Positions 10,473 through 18,678 are shown, counted from the first letter of the stretch. The stretch: DNA of 34,097 nt from CAZGRP01 sp964527995 (GCA_964527995.1 CAZGRP010000044.1:1-34097); one strand, 5' to 3'. Made by a program: numbers and translations. Notes: a model not told the origin generated them from the letters alone.

Positions 10473-11351
10473 ATGGTTAGCAGCATGACGGGGTATGGAC
10501 GCGGGGAAGTCCATGAGAACGGCCTCGAGGTGGCAGCGGAAATCCGTACGCTGAACCACCGTTTCCTCGACATCTCCCTGCGACTGCCCAAATCGCTCCA
10601 GGTCTATGAGCAAGACCTGAAAGAGATGATCCGCCGATGGCTGACCCGCGGCCGGGTCAACCTGACCGTGACGTTGAAGAGTCCCGACATTCGCGATTCG
10701 GGGCTGACCGTGGACCTGGCTTTGGCCCGGACTTATGTGGCATTGCTGGAGGACCTGCGCCGCAATCTGGGCATCGACGGCACGGTGAAACTCGAGCACC
10801 TGCTCAATTTTCCAGATATCTTTACGTTCAGTGAGACCGCCGAGGTGAGTGACAGGGTGTGGGAGGCGGTTCAGGCCGCGGTCGAGAAGGCACTCGCCGA
10901 TTTGAAAGAGATGCGCCTGCGCGAAGGCAAGGAGATCGAGAACGACCTCCGCCACCGCGTTCAAATTCTGCAGGAGAAGATCCAGGCGATCGAAAGTCGA
11001 TCCCCTCTGAAGGTGCGCGAGGAGATGGACAAGCTCCGGCAGAAAGTCAGGGAGCTGGTGGGCAACGAAAGGGTGGAGGAGTCGCGCCTGGAGATGGAGA
11101 TCGCACTGCTGGCGGATCGGGTCGACGTGACGGAGGAGTGCACGCGATTTCGCAGCCACAACACCCTTTTTCTCGAGGCCCTGGACAGGCCGGAATCGGC
11201 GGGAAGAAAGCTCAACTTTCTGCTGCAAGAGATGAACCGTGAGGCCAACACCATCGGCGCCAAAGCCAGCGACGCGGAGATCGCACACCTGGTGGTTGAG
11301 ATCAAGGAAGAAGTGGAGCGCCTTCGGGAGCAAGTACAGAACATCGAATGA
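10473..11351 (+). CDS. yicC: YicC family endoribonuclease-like protein
   Basis: A cytoplasmic protein of the YicC/YloC family; E. coli YicC is an endoribonuclease linked to small-RNA turnover. It has 292 residues, the usual length. The N-terminal family signature SMTGYGRGE is present, then EIRTLNHRFLDISLRLP and LTRGRVNLTVTL. The long helical middle is followed by the conserved C-terminal block TEECTRFRSHNTLF and KLNFLLQEMNREANTIGAKA. The start is ATG 10473 (AGGAGA at 10455-10460) or the in-frame ATG 10485 at MTGYGRG. It is the first gene after the strong promoter and overlaps remA by 4 nt. Confidence 0.93.
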   Translation: MVSSMTGYGRGEVHENGLEVAAEIRTLNHRFLDISLRLPKSLQVYEQDLKEMIRRWLTRGRVNLTVTLKSPDIRDSGLTVDLALARTYVALLEDLRRNLGIDGTVKLEHLLNFPDIFTFSETAEVSDRVWEAVQAAVEKALADLKEMRLREGKEIENDLRHRVQILQEKIQAIESRSPLKVREEMDKLRQKVRELVGNERVEESRLEMEIALLADRVDVTEECTRFRSHNTLFLEALDRPESAGRKLNFLLQEMNREANTIGAKASDAEIAHLVVEIKEEVERLREQVQNIE

Positions 11352-11620
11352 GGATCTCTTCGGACGGCATGATTAGCGTTGGATACCGGAATCTGGTGGC
11401 CAAGGACCGCATCGTGGCGATTGTCTCCCCCGACTCGCGGCCCATCAAGAACATGATCAACGGGGCGAAGGAAAAAGGCAAGCTGATCGACGCCACGATG
11501 GGGAAGAAGACCAAAGCCGTCATCATCATGGACAGCGATCACATCATCCTCTCGGCCAACTCTACCAACACGCTGAAGCACCGTTTTCGGGCGGCTGAGC
11601 CTGGTGCCGGCGTCGAGTAG
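11348..11620 (+). CDS. remA: DUF370/RemA family regulatory protein
   Basis: A 90-residue protein of the RemA (YlzA, DUF370) family. In Bacillus subtilis RemA is a DNA-binding activator of biofilm-matrix genes that forms ring-like oligomers. Diagnostic segments are ISVGYRNLVAKDRIVAIVSPDSRPIKNMI, GKLIDATMGKKTKAVIIMDSDHIILSA, and the family-conserved Arg/Lys residues. It overlaps the yicC stop by 4 nt (ATGA), so translation is coupled. An internal ATG at 11369 (MISVGYRN) would match the shortest family members. Placement between yicC and gmk is the same as in Bacillus. Function in this organism is unknown; a direct role in matrix genes should not be assumed. Confidence 0.9.
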   Translation: MRISSDGMISVGYRNLVAKDRIVAIVSPDSRPIKNMINGAKEKGKLIDATMGKKTKAVIIMDSDHIILSANSTNTLKHRFRAAEPGAGVE

Positions 11621-11661
11621 CGGAGCCGGCCTGCCTCTGAAGCAGCGGGATATCGAGCCCT

Positions 11662-12255
11662 TTGGGAGCGCCTAAGGAACAAGATCGAAAACCAGGACTT
11701 CTGGTGGTCATCTCCGCGCCGTCCGGAGGCGGGAAAACCACTATCATTCATCGCGTGCTTCAGAGGGGCGACCCGCGTTTTTGTTACTCCGTGTCGGTCA
11801 CGACCCGCCCGCGCAGGCCTGGAGAGAAAGACGGTGTGGACTACATCTTTCTTTCCCCCGAAATGTTCATGAAGGAGGTCGAGGCGGATAATCTGGTCGA
11901 ATGGGCCAGGGTCCACGGCTACTTCTACGGTACGCCTCGGAAGCTGCTGGACCGCTGGCTGGAGGAAGGACGGATCGTGCTCCTCGATCTCGATGTTCAG
12001 GGAGGACTGGCTGTCAAGGAACAGTATCCCGACAACTCGCTGCTCATCTTCGTTCGGCCGCCGTCGATAGAACAACTCGAGGAGCGCCTGCGCGCCCGGA
12101 AAACGGAAGCCGAAGAGGAGATTCGCAAGAGGCTGAGTCGGGTTCCTGCAGAATTGGAAATAGCAAAACAGTACGATGTTCAGATCGTGAACGAAGACCT
12201 CGACCAGACGGTGGAGAAGGTTCTTGAGTTCATCCGCAAACGACGTGAAGCGTAA
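11662..12255 (+). CDS. gmk: Guanylate kinase
   Basis: Phosphorylates GMP to GDP using ATP, in purine nucleotide supply. It has 197 residues. The P-loop SAPSGGGKTT is at about residues 18-27. The GMP-binding segment follows: SVSVTTRPRRPGEKDGVDYIFLS, and VEWARVHGYFYGTP. VLLDLDVQGGLAVKEQYPD and RKTEAEEEIRKRLSR complete the family pattern. The start appears to be TTG 11662, 41 nt after remA, giving the normal short lead before the P-loop; no ATG is available upstream of the P-loop and the ribosome-binding site is weak. As a GTP-supply enzyme in an operon with Rel (16016), it feeds the substrate of (p)ppGpp synthesis. Confidence 0.96.
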   Translation: MGAPKEQDRKPGLLVVISAPSGGGKTTIIHRVLQRGDPRFCYSVSVTTRPRRPGEKDGVDYIFLSPEMFMKEVEADNLVEWARVHGYFYGTPRKLLDRWLEEGRIVLLDLDVQGGLAVKEQYPDNSLLIFVRPPSIEQLEERLRARKTEAEEEIRKRLSRVPAELEIAKQYDVQIVNEDLDQTVEKVLEFIRKRREA

Positions 12256-12273
12256 CCCGTTGGAGGATGTTGC

Positions 12274-12588
12274 ATGGTAAGCACCATTGCCCTGGATGAT
12301 TTGGAAAAGTATGTCGAGAACGTCTATGAGGCGATCGTCGTCATCGCCAAACGGGCACGGCAGATCAACGACGAGCAGAAGCAGATCATCGAAGAAGAGA
12401 TGCAGCTCGGAGAAGAGCTGATGCCGCCCACCGAGGAGTACGACGAAGACGAAGTCGATAAACGAGCCTTGGAGCGCGATTTTCCCAAGCTGCCGAAACC
12501 GACTCGCATCGCCCTCGCGGAGATGCTCGAAGGGAAGCTGAAATTCGAGTATGTCGAATCGGCGGCCGAAGAGGAGGGAGGAGCGTGA
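12274..12588 (+). CDS. rpoZ: DNA-directed RNA polymerase omega subunit (RpoZ/Rpb6-like)
   Basis: Small RNA-polymerase subunit that stabilises beta-prime, 104 residues. The conserved N-terminal part is seen: an initial short helix (LDDLEKYVENVYEAIVVIAKRARQIN), whose AIVVIAKRARQI corresponds to the omega motif that contacts beta-prime. The C-terminal half is acidic and extended (EEMQLGEELMPPTEEYDEDEVD and KLKFEYVESAAEEEGG), longer than in Proteobacteria but like FCB-group versions. GGAGG (12262-12266) lies 7 nt before ATG 12274. Position right after gmk is conserved across many phyla. Confidence 0.88.
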   Translation: MVSTIALDDLEKYVENVYEAIVVIAKRARQINDEQKQIIEEEMQLGEELMPPTEEYDEDEVDKRALERDFPKLPKPTRIALAEMLEGKLKFEYVESAAEEEGGA

Positions 12589-12622
12589 CCTGCAGGCATC
12601 ACAGGTATCTGTAGAGGGGCTT

Positions 12623-13831
12623 GTGTGGCGGCTGGACGGTAAACATATCGGCGTCGCCGTAACCGGCGGCATCGCGGCGTACAAGGTCTGCGGCCTGGTC
12701 CGCGACCTGCGCCGCTTGGGTGCCGAGGTGCGCGTAACCATGAGCCGGGCAGCCCAGGAGTTCGTCACGCCGCTGACCTTCGAGACGTTGAGTGAACACC
12801 CGGTGTTGACGGATCTGTTCGGCCACGCCGGAGGAAGCGCCCACATCGAGTTCGCACGCTGGAGTGATCTGTTGCTGGTGGCCCCGGCGACAGCCAACAT
12901 TCTGGCCAAGAACGCCCACGGCCATGCCGACGATGTGGTCAGCACAGTTCTCCTGGCCAGTGATCGGCCCGTCGTGTTCTGTCCGGCGATGAACTCGGTG
13001 ATGTGGCAACAGCCAGCGGTGCAGGAGAACGTCGCCCTGCTGAAGAGCCGCGGGGCCGTCGTGGTCGAGCCGCAATGGGGAGAGCTGGCGACGGCGACGG
13101 AGGGTCGGGGCTGGGGCCGCCTGCCAGAGGCTCGGGCGATCCTGCATGCGGTGCAGAAGGTGCTCCTGGGCCAAGGGCGTCTGAGCGGAAAGAAGATCCT
13201 GGTGACCGCCAGCCGCACCGAAGAGCCGCTGGATCCGGTGCGCGTGTTGACGAATCGCTCTTCCGGCAAAATGGGATTTGCTGTCGCCGAGGCCGGGCTG
13301 CTGATGGGGGCCGAGGTCGTCCTGGTCAGCGGGCCGACTGCCCTTTCGCCGCCGCCCGGCGCCACCTACGAGGAGGTGAGAACGGCGGCCGAGATGGCGG
13401 ATCGGGTTCTTGCTCACTTCGAAACAAGCGATGTGGTGGTCATGGCGGCCGCCGTCGCCGACTTCCGCCCCAAGAAGGTGTCGACCCAGAAACTGAAAAA
13501 GGATCGCGGCACACCAACGATCGAGCTGGAAGAAACCGTTGACATTCTCGAGGGCCTCGGGCGCCGCAAGGAGAGCCAGGTGCTGGTTGGGTTTGCTGTT
13601 GAGACGGAGAACGAGATCGCCAACGCAACGGCCAAGATGCGACGGAAGAAGCTCGACTTTGTGGTGGTGAACAACCCCCTCGAGCCGGGCGCCGCCTTCG
13701 GTGTGGACACCAACAAGGTGACCCTCATCGATCGCTACGGTGTCGTCGAGCGACTCCCCGAGATGAGCAAACAGCAGGTGGCCTGGCGCATCCTGGAGCG
13801 CGTGGCAGCGGTCGAAGGGACGGGAGCCTAG
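12623..13831 (+). CDS. coaBC: Bifunctional phosphopantothenoylcysteine decarboxylase/phosphopantothenate-cysteine ligase
   Basis: Two consecutive steps of coenzyme A synthesis. The FMN-dependent decarboxylase half has GVAVTGGIAAYK, the active-site His in GSAHIEFARW (H74) and PAMNSVMW. The ligase half has NRSSGKMGFAVAEAG, AAAVADFRPKK and KLKK. The segment where E. coli Dfp has its catalytic Cys reads ELATATEGRGWGRLPE here, with Thr in its place. The start is uncertain. GTG 12623 gives a normal N-terminus, but its GAGGGG is only 3 nt away. ATG 12551 would overlap rpoZ by 38 nt without a ribosome-binding site. A CTG at 12590 lies behind a very strong purine stretch (12572-12583). The enzyme identity is not in doubt. 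Confidence 0.93.
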   Translation: MWRLDGKHIGVAVTGGIAAYKVCGLVRDLRRLGAEVRVTMSRAAQEFVTPLTFETLSEHPVLTDLFGHAGGSAHIEFARWSDLLLVAPATANILAKNAHGHADDVVSTVLLASDRPVVFCPAMNSVMWQQPAVQENVALLKSRGAVVVEPQWGELATATEGRGWGRLPEARAILHAVQKVLLGQGRLSGKKILVTASRTEEPLDPVRVLTNRSSGKMGFAVAEAGLLMGAEVVLVSGPTALSPPPGATYEEVRTAAEMADRVLAHFETSDVVVMAAAVADFRPKKVSTQKLKKDRGTPTIELEETVDILEGLGRRKESQVLVGFAVETENEIANATAKMRRKKLDFVVVNNPLEPGAAFGVDTNKVTLIDRYGVVERLPEMSKQQVAWRILERVAAVEGTGA

Positions 13832-13832
13832 C

Positions 13833-14567
13833 ATGGGCGTAGAGACCGTGGATGCCACAGGCTGGGTTGAACAGGCGGAGCGCTACCTCCGCCAGTATCG
13901 CCAGCTCTATGGGGCGGAGCTTTGGTTGGACCGGGTCCCGAGGCAGCCGCCAGAAGCTCCTGAGAGCGATCCACGGCAGGCGTTGAGCGAGTTCCAGGAA
14001 CGCATCCAAGACTGTCAAAAATGTCGGCTGGCGCAGTCGCGCAGCCATTTCGTCTTCGGTGTCGGCAATCCGAGGGCGCGCCTGCTCTGTATCGGAGAGG
14101 CACCCGGCCGCGAGGAAGATCTGCAGGGGGAACCCTTCGTGGGACCGGCGGGCCGGCTGCTCGACCGCATCCTGGCGGCCATCGGCTTCCGCCGTGAAGA
14201 AGTCTATATCGCCAACGTGATCAAGTGCCGGCCACCCAGCAACCGCGATCCGGACCCAGACGAGGTGGAGATGTGCCGGCCGTATCTGCTGCGGCAAATC
14301 GACATCATCCAGCCGGCGGTTATACTCTGCCTGGGACGCGTTGCAGCTCAGGCGCTGCTCAGGACTTCGAAATCGATCGGCGCTCTGCGAGGCAGGGTGC
14401 ACGCGCACGGGCAGGCTCAGGTGGTGGTGACGTATCATCCGGCGGCTCTGCTGCGCGATGTGGCGTATAAGAGGCTGGCCTGGGAAGACGTGCAACTGGC
14501 ACGGCGCGTTTACGATGACCGCGTAGGCGACAAGCCGCCGATGCAATATTCCAAGAAGCGAACCTGA
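13833..14567 (+). CDS. Uracil-DNA glycosylase, family 4 (iron-sulfur type)
   Basis: Removes uracil from DNA, starting base-excision repair. It has 244 residues. Four cysteines positioned to bind a [4Fe-4S] cluster are visible: C61 and C64 (CQKC), C132 (KCRPP) and C148 (MCRPYL). The catalytic motif region is GEAPGREED (88-96) with QGEPFVGPAGRLLD, and the second motif is YHPAALLR (201-208). These place it in family 4, common in thermophiles and many deep-branching bacteria, not the Ung family. The first 55 residues are a poorly conserved extension. GGGAG (13822-13826) precedes ATG 13833, and the coaBC stop is 1 nt upstream. In Bacillus the gene after coaBC is priA, so this is a lineage-specific replacement. 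Confidence 0.93.
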   Translation: MGVETVDATGWVEQAERYLRQYRQLYGAELWLDRVPRQPPEAPESDPRQALSEFQERIQDCQKCRLAQSRSHFVFGVGNPRARLLCIGEAPGREEDLQGEPFVGPAGRLLDRILAAIGFRREEVYIANVIKCRPPSNRDPDPDEVEMCRPYLLRQIDIIQPAVILCLGRVAAQALLRTSKSIGALRGRVHAHGQAQVVVTYHPAALLRDVAYKRLAWEDVQLARRVYDDRVGDKPPMQYSKKRT

Positions 14568-14639
14568 AGGGCGATCCAGGCTGACCGTGGCATCGAAAGA
14601 CCACAGGGGAAGACAGACGCCGAGGGAGGTCGGTGACTG

Positions 14640-16010
14640 ATGGCAAGCGAGGAAGTCATTGAACGGATGCCGCCGCAGGATGTGGAAGCCGAGATGGCGG
14701 TGTTGGGGTCGATGCTCATCGACGTGGACGCAGTGGGCAAGGCCATAGAAATCCTCGGCGATGAGGAACCGTTCTACCGCCCAGCTCACCAGAAGATCTT
14801 CCGGGCGGCGGCGAATCTGTTCGAAAAGCAGCAACCTGTGGATATGCTTACCCTCACCGACGAGCTGCGCCGCCTCAAATGGCTCGACGACGTCGGCGGC
14901 TCCTACTACCTGACCGAACTCACCCAGCGCATTCCCTCCGCCGCGAACGTTGAATACTATGCCAAGATCGTCCTCGAAAAATCGCTCTTGAGGAAGCTGA
15001 TCCGCGTCAGCCACGACATTGCCGCTGATGCCTACGAAGCACGTAAAGATCCTCTGGACGTCATCGACGCCGCCGAAGAGAAGATCTTCAAGCTCTCCGA
15101 GCGTCGCCTGCGGCGAGGGTTTCTGTCGATGTCGCACGTTCTGGATGAAACCCTCGGCACCATCGAGTCCTTCCACAATCGCAAGGGTGTGGTGACCGGG
15201 GTGCCGACCGGGTACACCCAGCTTGATGAGCTGACTTCCGGGTTCCAGAAATCCGAGCTGATCATCGTCGCTGGCCGGCCTTCGATGGGCAAGACCGCTT
15301 TTTGCCTCAACATCGCCCGCAACGCCGCCGTGGATCACCAGGTGCCGGTCGGCATCTTCAGCCTGGAGATGGCGGACTACCAGTTGGTGATGCGCATGCT
15401 CTGTGCCGAGGCCAAAGTGGACGCCCATAAGGTGCGTACCGGCCGCCTCCCCGATCGAGACTGGCGTCGTATCAGCTATGCCGCGGGCAAGCTCGCTGAA
15501 GCCCCCATTTTCATCGACGATTCGCCGGCGCTTTCTGTGCTGGAAATCCGCGCCAAGGCCCGCCGTCTGGCGGCCGAGTACAACATCGGCATGATCATTA
15601 TCGACTACCTGCAATTGATCAAGGGGCCGGCGCGATCGGAAAGCCGGACCATCGAGATCTCCATGATTTCGCAGGCGCTCAAAGCGCTGGCAAAAGAGCT
15701 GAACGTGCCGGTCGTGGCACTGTCGCAGTTGTCCCGCGCGGTCGAGTCCCGGGGTGGAGATCGGCGGCCGATTCTGTCGGACCTGCGTGAGTCCGGTGCC
15801 ATCGAGCAGGATGCGGACGTGGTGTTGTTCATCTACCGGCCGGAGGTGTATGCCCCGGCCGAGGTCGAGGGGGTGGCCGAAGTCATCATTGGAAAGCAGC
15901 GCAACGGTCCAACCGGGATCGTGAAGCTGAAGTTCTTGAAGGAATATGTTTCCTTCGTCAACCTGGATCTCCAACACGCAAACGAGCACGCGCCGCTGGC
16001 GCCCTTTTGA
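14640..16010 (+). CDS. dnaB: Replicative DNA helicase DnaB
   Basis: Hexameric 5'-3' helicase of the replication fork, 456 residues. The N-terminal domain (about 1-110) has the signature PPQDVEAEMAVLGSMLID. The RecA-like domain has Walker A in AGRPSMGKTAF (about 211-221), followed by SLEMADYQLVMRML, Walker B IIIDYLQLI, and the C-terminal LSQLSRAVESRGGDRRPILSDLRESGAIEQDADVV and GPTGIVKLKF. There is no intein or insertion. GGGAGG (14624-14629) is 10 nt before ATG 14640. A 72-nt gap from the glycosylase gene contains nothing else recognisable. The stop overlaps the possible TTG start of the rel gene. Confidence 0.97.
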   Translation: MASEEVIERMPPQDVEAEMAVLGSMLIDVDAVGKAIEILGDEEPFYRPAHQKIFRAAANLFEKQQPVDMLTLTDELRRLKWLDDVGGSYYLTELTQRIPSAANVEYYAKIVLEKSLLRKLIRVSHDIAADAYEARKDPLDVIDAAEEKIFKLSERRLRRGFLSMSHVLDETLGTIESFHNRKGVVTGVPTGYTQLDELTSGFQKSELIIVAGRPSMGKTAFCLNIARNAAVDHQVPVGIFSLEMADYQLVMRMLCAEAKVDAHKVRTGRLPDRDWRRISYAAGKLAEAPIFIDDSPALSVLEIRAKARRLAAEYNIGMIIIDYLQLIKGPARSESRTIEISMISQALKALAKELNVPVVALSQLSRAVESRGGDRRPILSDLRESGAIEQDADVVLFIYRPEVYAPAEVEGVAEVIIGKQRNGPTGIVKLKFLKEYVSFVNLDLQHANEHAPLAPF

Positions 16011-16015
16011 TACGA

Positions 16016-18223
16016 ATGGGAATGCAGACGCTCGCCGAAAAAAACCTCGATCAATACCGGCGCACCTTCGACAACATTCTGCGCAGGCTCAAACGCCAGA
16101 ACCCGCATGTCGATACAGATCTTCTGCACCGGGCCTTCTACTTCGCCTTCGAAGCCCACAAGGACCAGTTGCGCAAGTCGGGTGTACCCTATTTTGAGCA
16201 CTGCCTCGAGGTGGCCAAGATCCTGGCCGAGCTGCGGATGGACTATCTGACCATCGCCGGCGGGTTGCTGCATGACGTAGTGGAAGACACCGGCGTTTCG
16301 CTGGAAGAGGTGGAGCAGGAGTTCGGCAAAGAAGTGGCGGCGATGGTCGATGGCGTCACCAAGATCAGCGAGCTGCGCTTCGACAGCCTGGAGGAACGCC
16401 AGGCGGAGAATTTCCGCAAGATGATCCTGTCGATGGTGCGCGACATCCGCGTCATCCTCATCAAGTTTGCTGACCGCCTCCACAACATGCGGACCATCGA
16501 CCATCTGCCTGAAAAAAAGCGGCGGCGTATCGCCATCGAGACACGCGATGTTTATGCACCGCTGGCGCACCGTCTGGGGATTGCCAAGATTCGCTGGGAG
16601 CTCGAAGACCTGGCCCTGAAGACGCTCGAGCCGGATACCTACTGGGAACTGGTGCGCAAGGTGCAGGAGAAGCGGGAAGAGCGCGAACACTATATCCGCA
16701 GTGTCACTGCGCCGATCCGGCGTGAGCTACGCAAGGCTGGCATCAAGGCCACCATCACCGGACGGCCGAAGCACTTCTTCAGCATCTACGGAAAGATGCT
16801 GCGCCGCGAGAAGCCTTTCGAGGAGATCTACGACCTCCTGGCGATCCGCATTATCGTCCAGCGCGTGGAAGAGTGCTACTACGCCCTCGGCATCGTTCAC
16901 AACCTCTACACCCCGCTCCATGATCGCTTCAAGGACTACATCGCCACACCGAAATCGAACATGTACCAGTCCCTGCACACCACGGTAATCGGGCCGCAGG
17001 GACGCAAGGTTGAGATTCAGATCCGCACCGAGGAGATGCATCGTACGGCCGAGGAAGGAATCGCCGCGCACTGGCGCTACAAGGAGGGCCGCAGCAAGGA
17101 GGACGATCTCGACAAGCACCTCGCCTGGCTGCGCCAGGTTCTCGACTGGCAGCACGACACCAAGGACCCGGCGGAGTTCATGGAGAACCTCAAGATCGAG
17201 TTGTTCAAGGACGAGGTCTTCGTGTTCACGCCGAAGGGTGATCTGTTGAAGCTGCCAATCGGGTCCACGCCGGTGGATTTCGCCTTCGAAGTCCATACCG
17301 ATATCGGCATGCGGTGCATCGGAGCCAAGGTGGGGGGCCGCATTGTGCCTCTCAACTATCAGTTGAAGAGCGGCGATACCGTCGAGATCATCACCTCGGC
17401 CAAGCAGAAGCCCAATCCAGATTGGATCAAGTTTGTCAAGACCTCGAAGGCGCGCAGCCGCATCAAGCGCTGGATCCGCGAGTCGATGTTCGAGCAGAGT
17501 GTCCAACTCGGCAAGGAGATCCTCACCCGGCAGTTCAAGCGCTTTCATTTGAAACCGGATCCGGAGACGTTGCTGGATGTGGCGCAAAGCTTCGGCTTCG
17601 TGGACATGGAGCACCTGTACGCCTCGATCGGGCGTGGCGACACCTCCGCCCAGGCAGTCGTCAACAAGATTTCCCCCGAGGCAAAGGTGCGGATCAAGGA
17701 AGAGTCGTTGCTGCGGAAGTTCATCAGTCGAGCCCGGCGTGATGCGGGTGTTCGCGTACACGGTCTGGGCGATCTGCTGGTCTCTTTCGCGCAATGCTGC
17801 CAGCCCGTGCCTGGCGATCGCATCCTCGGCTTTGTGACGCGCGGCCGCGGGATTGTGGTGCACCGCGCCGACTGCAAGAACATCATCAAGCTTCTCGAGG
17901 ACCCGGAGCGCAATATCGAAGTGGAATGGGACGTGGAGCGCGACCGGCACTTTATGGTGCGGTTGCAATTGCTCGGGGAGGATCGCAAACACTTTCTCCG
18001 TGACGTGTCAGAGCAGATCTCCAAAACTGACACCAACATCGTCAGCGTGGAAATGCGGGCTGAAGATGCAGTGGTGCACAGCCAGATCATCGTGGAAGTC
18101 AAGAACCTGCAGCATCTCACTCGTGTGATCAACCGCCTGAGTCGAGTCAAGGGCGTACTCAGCGTGGAACGGCTGGATGGGGCCACACAGGAAGTGGGAA
18201 ATGGTGCTGCAGAAGAGACCTAA
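16016..18223 (+). CDS. rel: Bifunctional (p)ppGpp synthetase/hydrolase (RelA/SpoT homologue)
   Basis: Makes and degrades the stringent-response alarmone. The HD hydrolase domain is intact (H62 in EHCLEVAKIL, H86-D87 in LLHDVVEDT, then KFADRLHNMRTI). The synthetase domain follows (GRPKHFFSIYGKM, YDLLAIRIIV, DYIATPKSNMYQSLHT, EIQIRTEEMHRTAEEGIAAHW). A TGS domain comes next (VFVFTPKGD, LPIGSTPVDFAFEVHT), then the conserved-Cys region (FAQCCQPVPGD) and a C-terminal ACT domain. With both domains intact this is a long bifunctional Rel of about 735 residues. ATG 16016 begins 5 nt after the dnaB stop; TTG 16007 overlaps that stop and ATG 16022 is also possible. No clear ribosome-binding site is visible, so coupling to dnaB is likely. 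Confidence 0.96.
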   Translation: MGMQTLAEKNLDQYRRTFDNILRRLKRQNPHVDTDLLHRAFYFAFEAHKDQLRKSGVPYFEHCLEVAKILAELRMDYLTIAGGLLHDVVEDTGVSLEEVEQEFGKEVAAMVDGVTKISELRFDSLEERQAENFRKMILSMVRDIRVILIKFADRLHNMRTIDHLPEKKRRRIAIETRDVYAPLAHRLGIAKIRWELEDLALKTLEPDTYWELVRKVQEKREEREHYIRSVTAPIRRELRKAGIKATITGRPKHFFSIYGKMLRREKPFEEIYDLLAIRIIVQRVEECYYALGIVHNLYTPLHDRFKDYIATPKSNMYQSLHTTVIGPQGRKVEIQIRTEEMHRTAEEGIAAHWRYKEGRSKEDDLDKHLAWLRQVLDWQHDTKDPAEFMENLKIELFKDEVFVFTPKGDLLKLPIGSTPVDFAFEVHTDIGMRCIGAKVGGRIVPLNYQLKSGDTVEIITSAKQKPNPDWIKFVKTSKARSRIKRWIRESMFEQSVQLGKEILTRQFKRFHLKPDPETLLDVAQSFGFVDMEHLYASIGRGDTSAQAVVNKISPEAKVRIKEESLLRKFISRARRDAGVRVHGLGDLLVSFAQCCQPVPGDRILGFVTRGRGIVVHRADCKNIIKLLEDPERNIEVEWDVERDRHFMVRLQLLGEDRKHFLRDVSEQISKTDTNIVSVEMRAEDAVVHSQIIVEVKNLQHLTRVINRLSRVKGVLSVERLDGATQEVGNGAAEET

Positions 18224-18286
18224 ATCGGCTCTCACGAGACGGTTGCGAGGGTGTGCGTGTCATTCACCTAAACAGGAGTTAGTTAC

Positions 18287-18640
18287 ATGAAACGTACGGT
18301 CACCAAGAAAGATGTAGCGAAGCGGACAGCCAAGATCGTCGGCGAGAAGATCTATCTGACCGAGAAGATCGTCGACGGGGTCTTCACGGCTTTGCGGGAG
18401 TTCATGGTCGAAGCGAATCCGGAGATCCGCATCGAGATCCGCGATTTCGGCGTCTTCGAGGTGAAGACCACCAAACCGAAGCCCAAGGCCCGCAATCCCA
18501 AAACCGGGGATATTATCTATGTCCCGGCCCGCCGCAAAACACATTTCAAGGCTGGCAAGTTGCTCAAAGAAGTTCTGAAGAAACCTTTGGATGAAGTTCT
18601 TGAGGAGTCAACAGACCAGAAGGAAGCACAGCAAGCGTGA
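18287..18640 (+). CDS. HU/IHF family DNA-binding protein
   Basis: Nucleoid-associated protein that bends DNA, 117 residues, longer than typical HU (about 90). The family fold is visible: TKKDVAKRTAKIVGEKIYLTEKIVDGVFTALREFM, then the beta-arm region with IRDFGVFEVKTTKPKPKARNPKTGDIIYVPARRKTHFKAGK (the GxF...RNPxTG signature). The C-terminal extension is acidic and Gln-rich (DEVLEESTDQKEAQQA). AGGAG (18274-18278) is 8 nt before ATG 18287. It is separated from rel by 63 nt, where I see no clear promoter. Whether it is HU- or IHF-like cannot be decided. Confidence 0.93.
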   Translation: MKRTVTKKDVAKRTAKIVGEKIYLTEKIVDGVFTALREFMVEANPEIRIEIRDFGVFEVKTTKPKPKARNPKTGDIIYVPARRKTHFKAGKLLKEVLKKPLDEVLEESTDQKEAQQA

Positions 18641-18644
18641 TCTT

Positions 18645-18660
18645 CCGCCTGCTGTGGCGG
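18645..18660 (+). other. Small hairpin between HU-like gene and ruvX
   Basis: CCGCC (18645-18649) pairs perfectly with GGCGG (18656-18660) around a 6-nt loop. No T run follows, so it is not a standard terminator. It could lower readthrough or protect the HU mRNA 3' end. Confidence 0.3.
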
Positions 18661-18678
18661 TAACGAACAAGGGTCCCA

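Noticed and set aside
11539..13365. A 608-codon minus-strand open frame opposite remA, gmk, rpoZ and coaBC
   Set aside because: Same explanation: codon-bias shadow spanning four real genes, no ribosome-binding site or domain pattern.
13725..15989. A 754-codon open frame on the minus strand opposite coaBC, the glycosylase gene and dnaB
   Set aside because: It mirrors three well-supported + strand genes. Such long antisense frames are expected in GC-rich DNA, and the translation is His/Arg/Leu-rich with no recognisable motifs and crosses gene borders.
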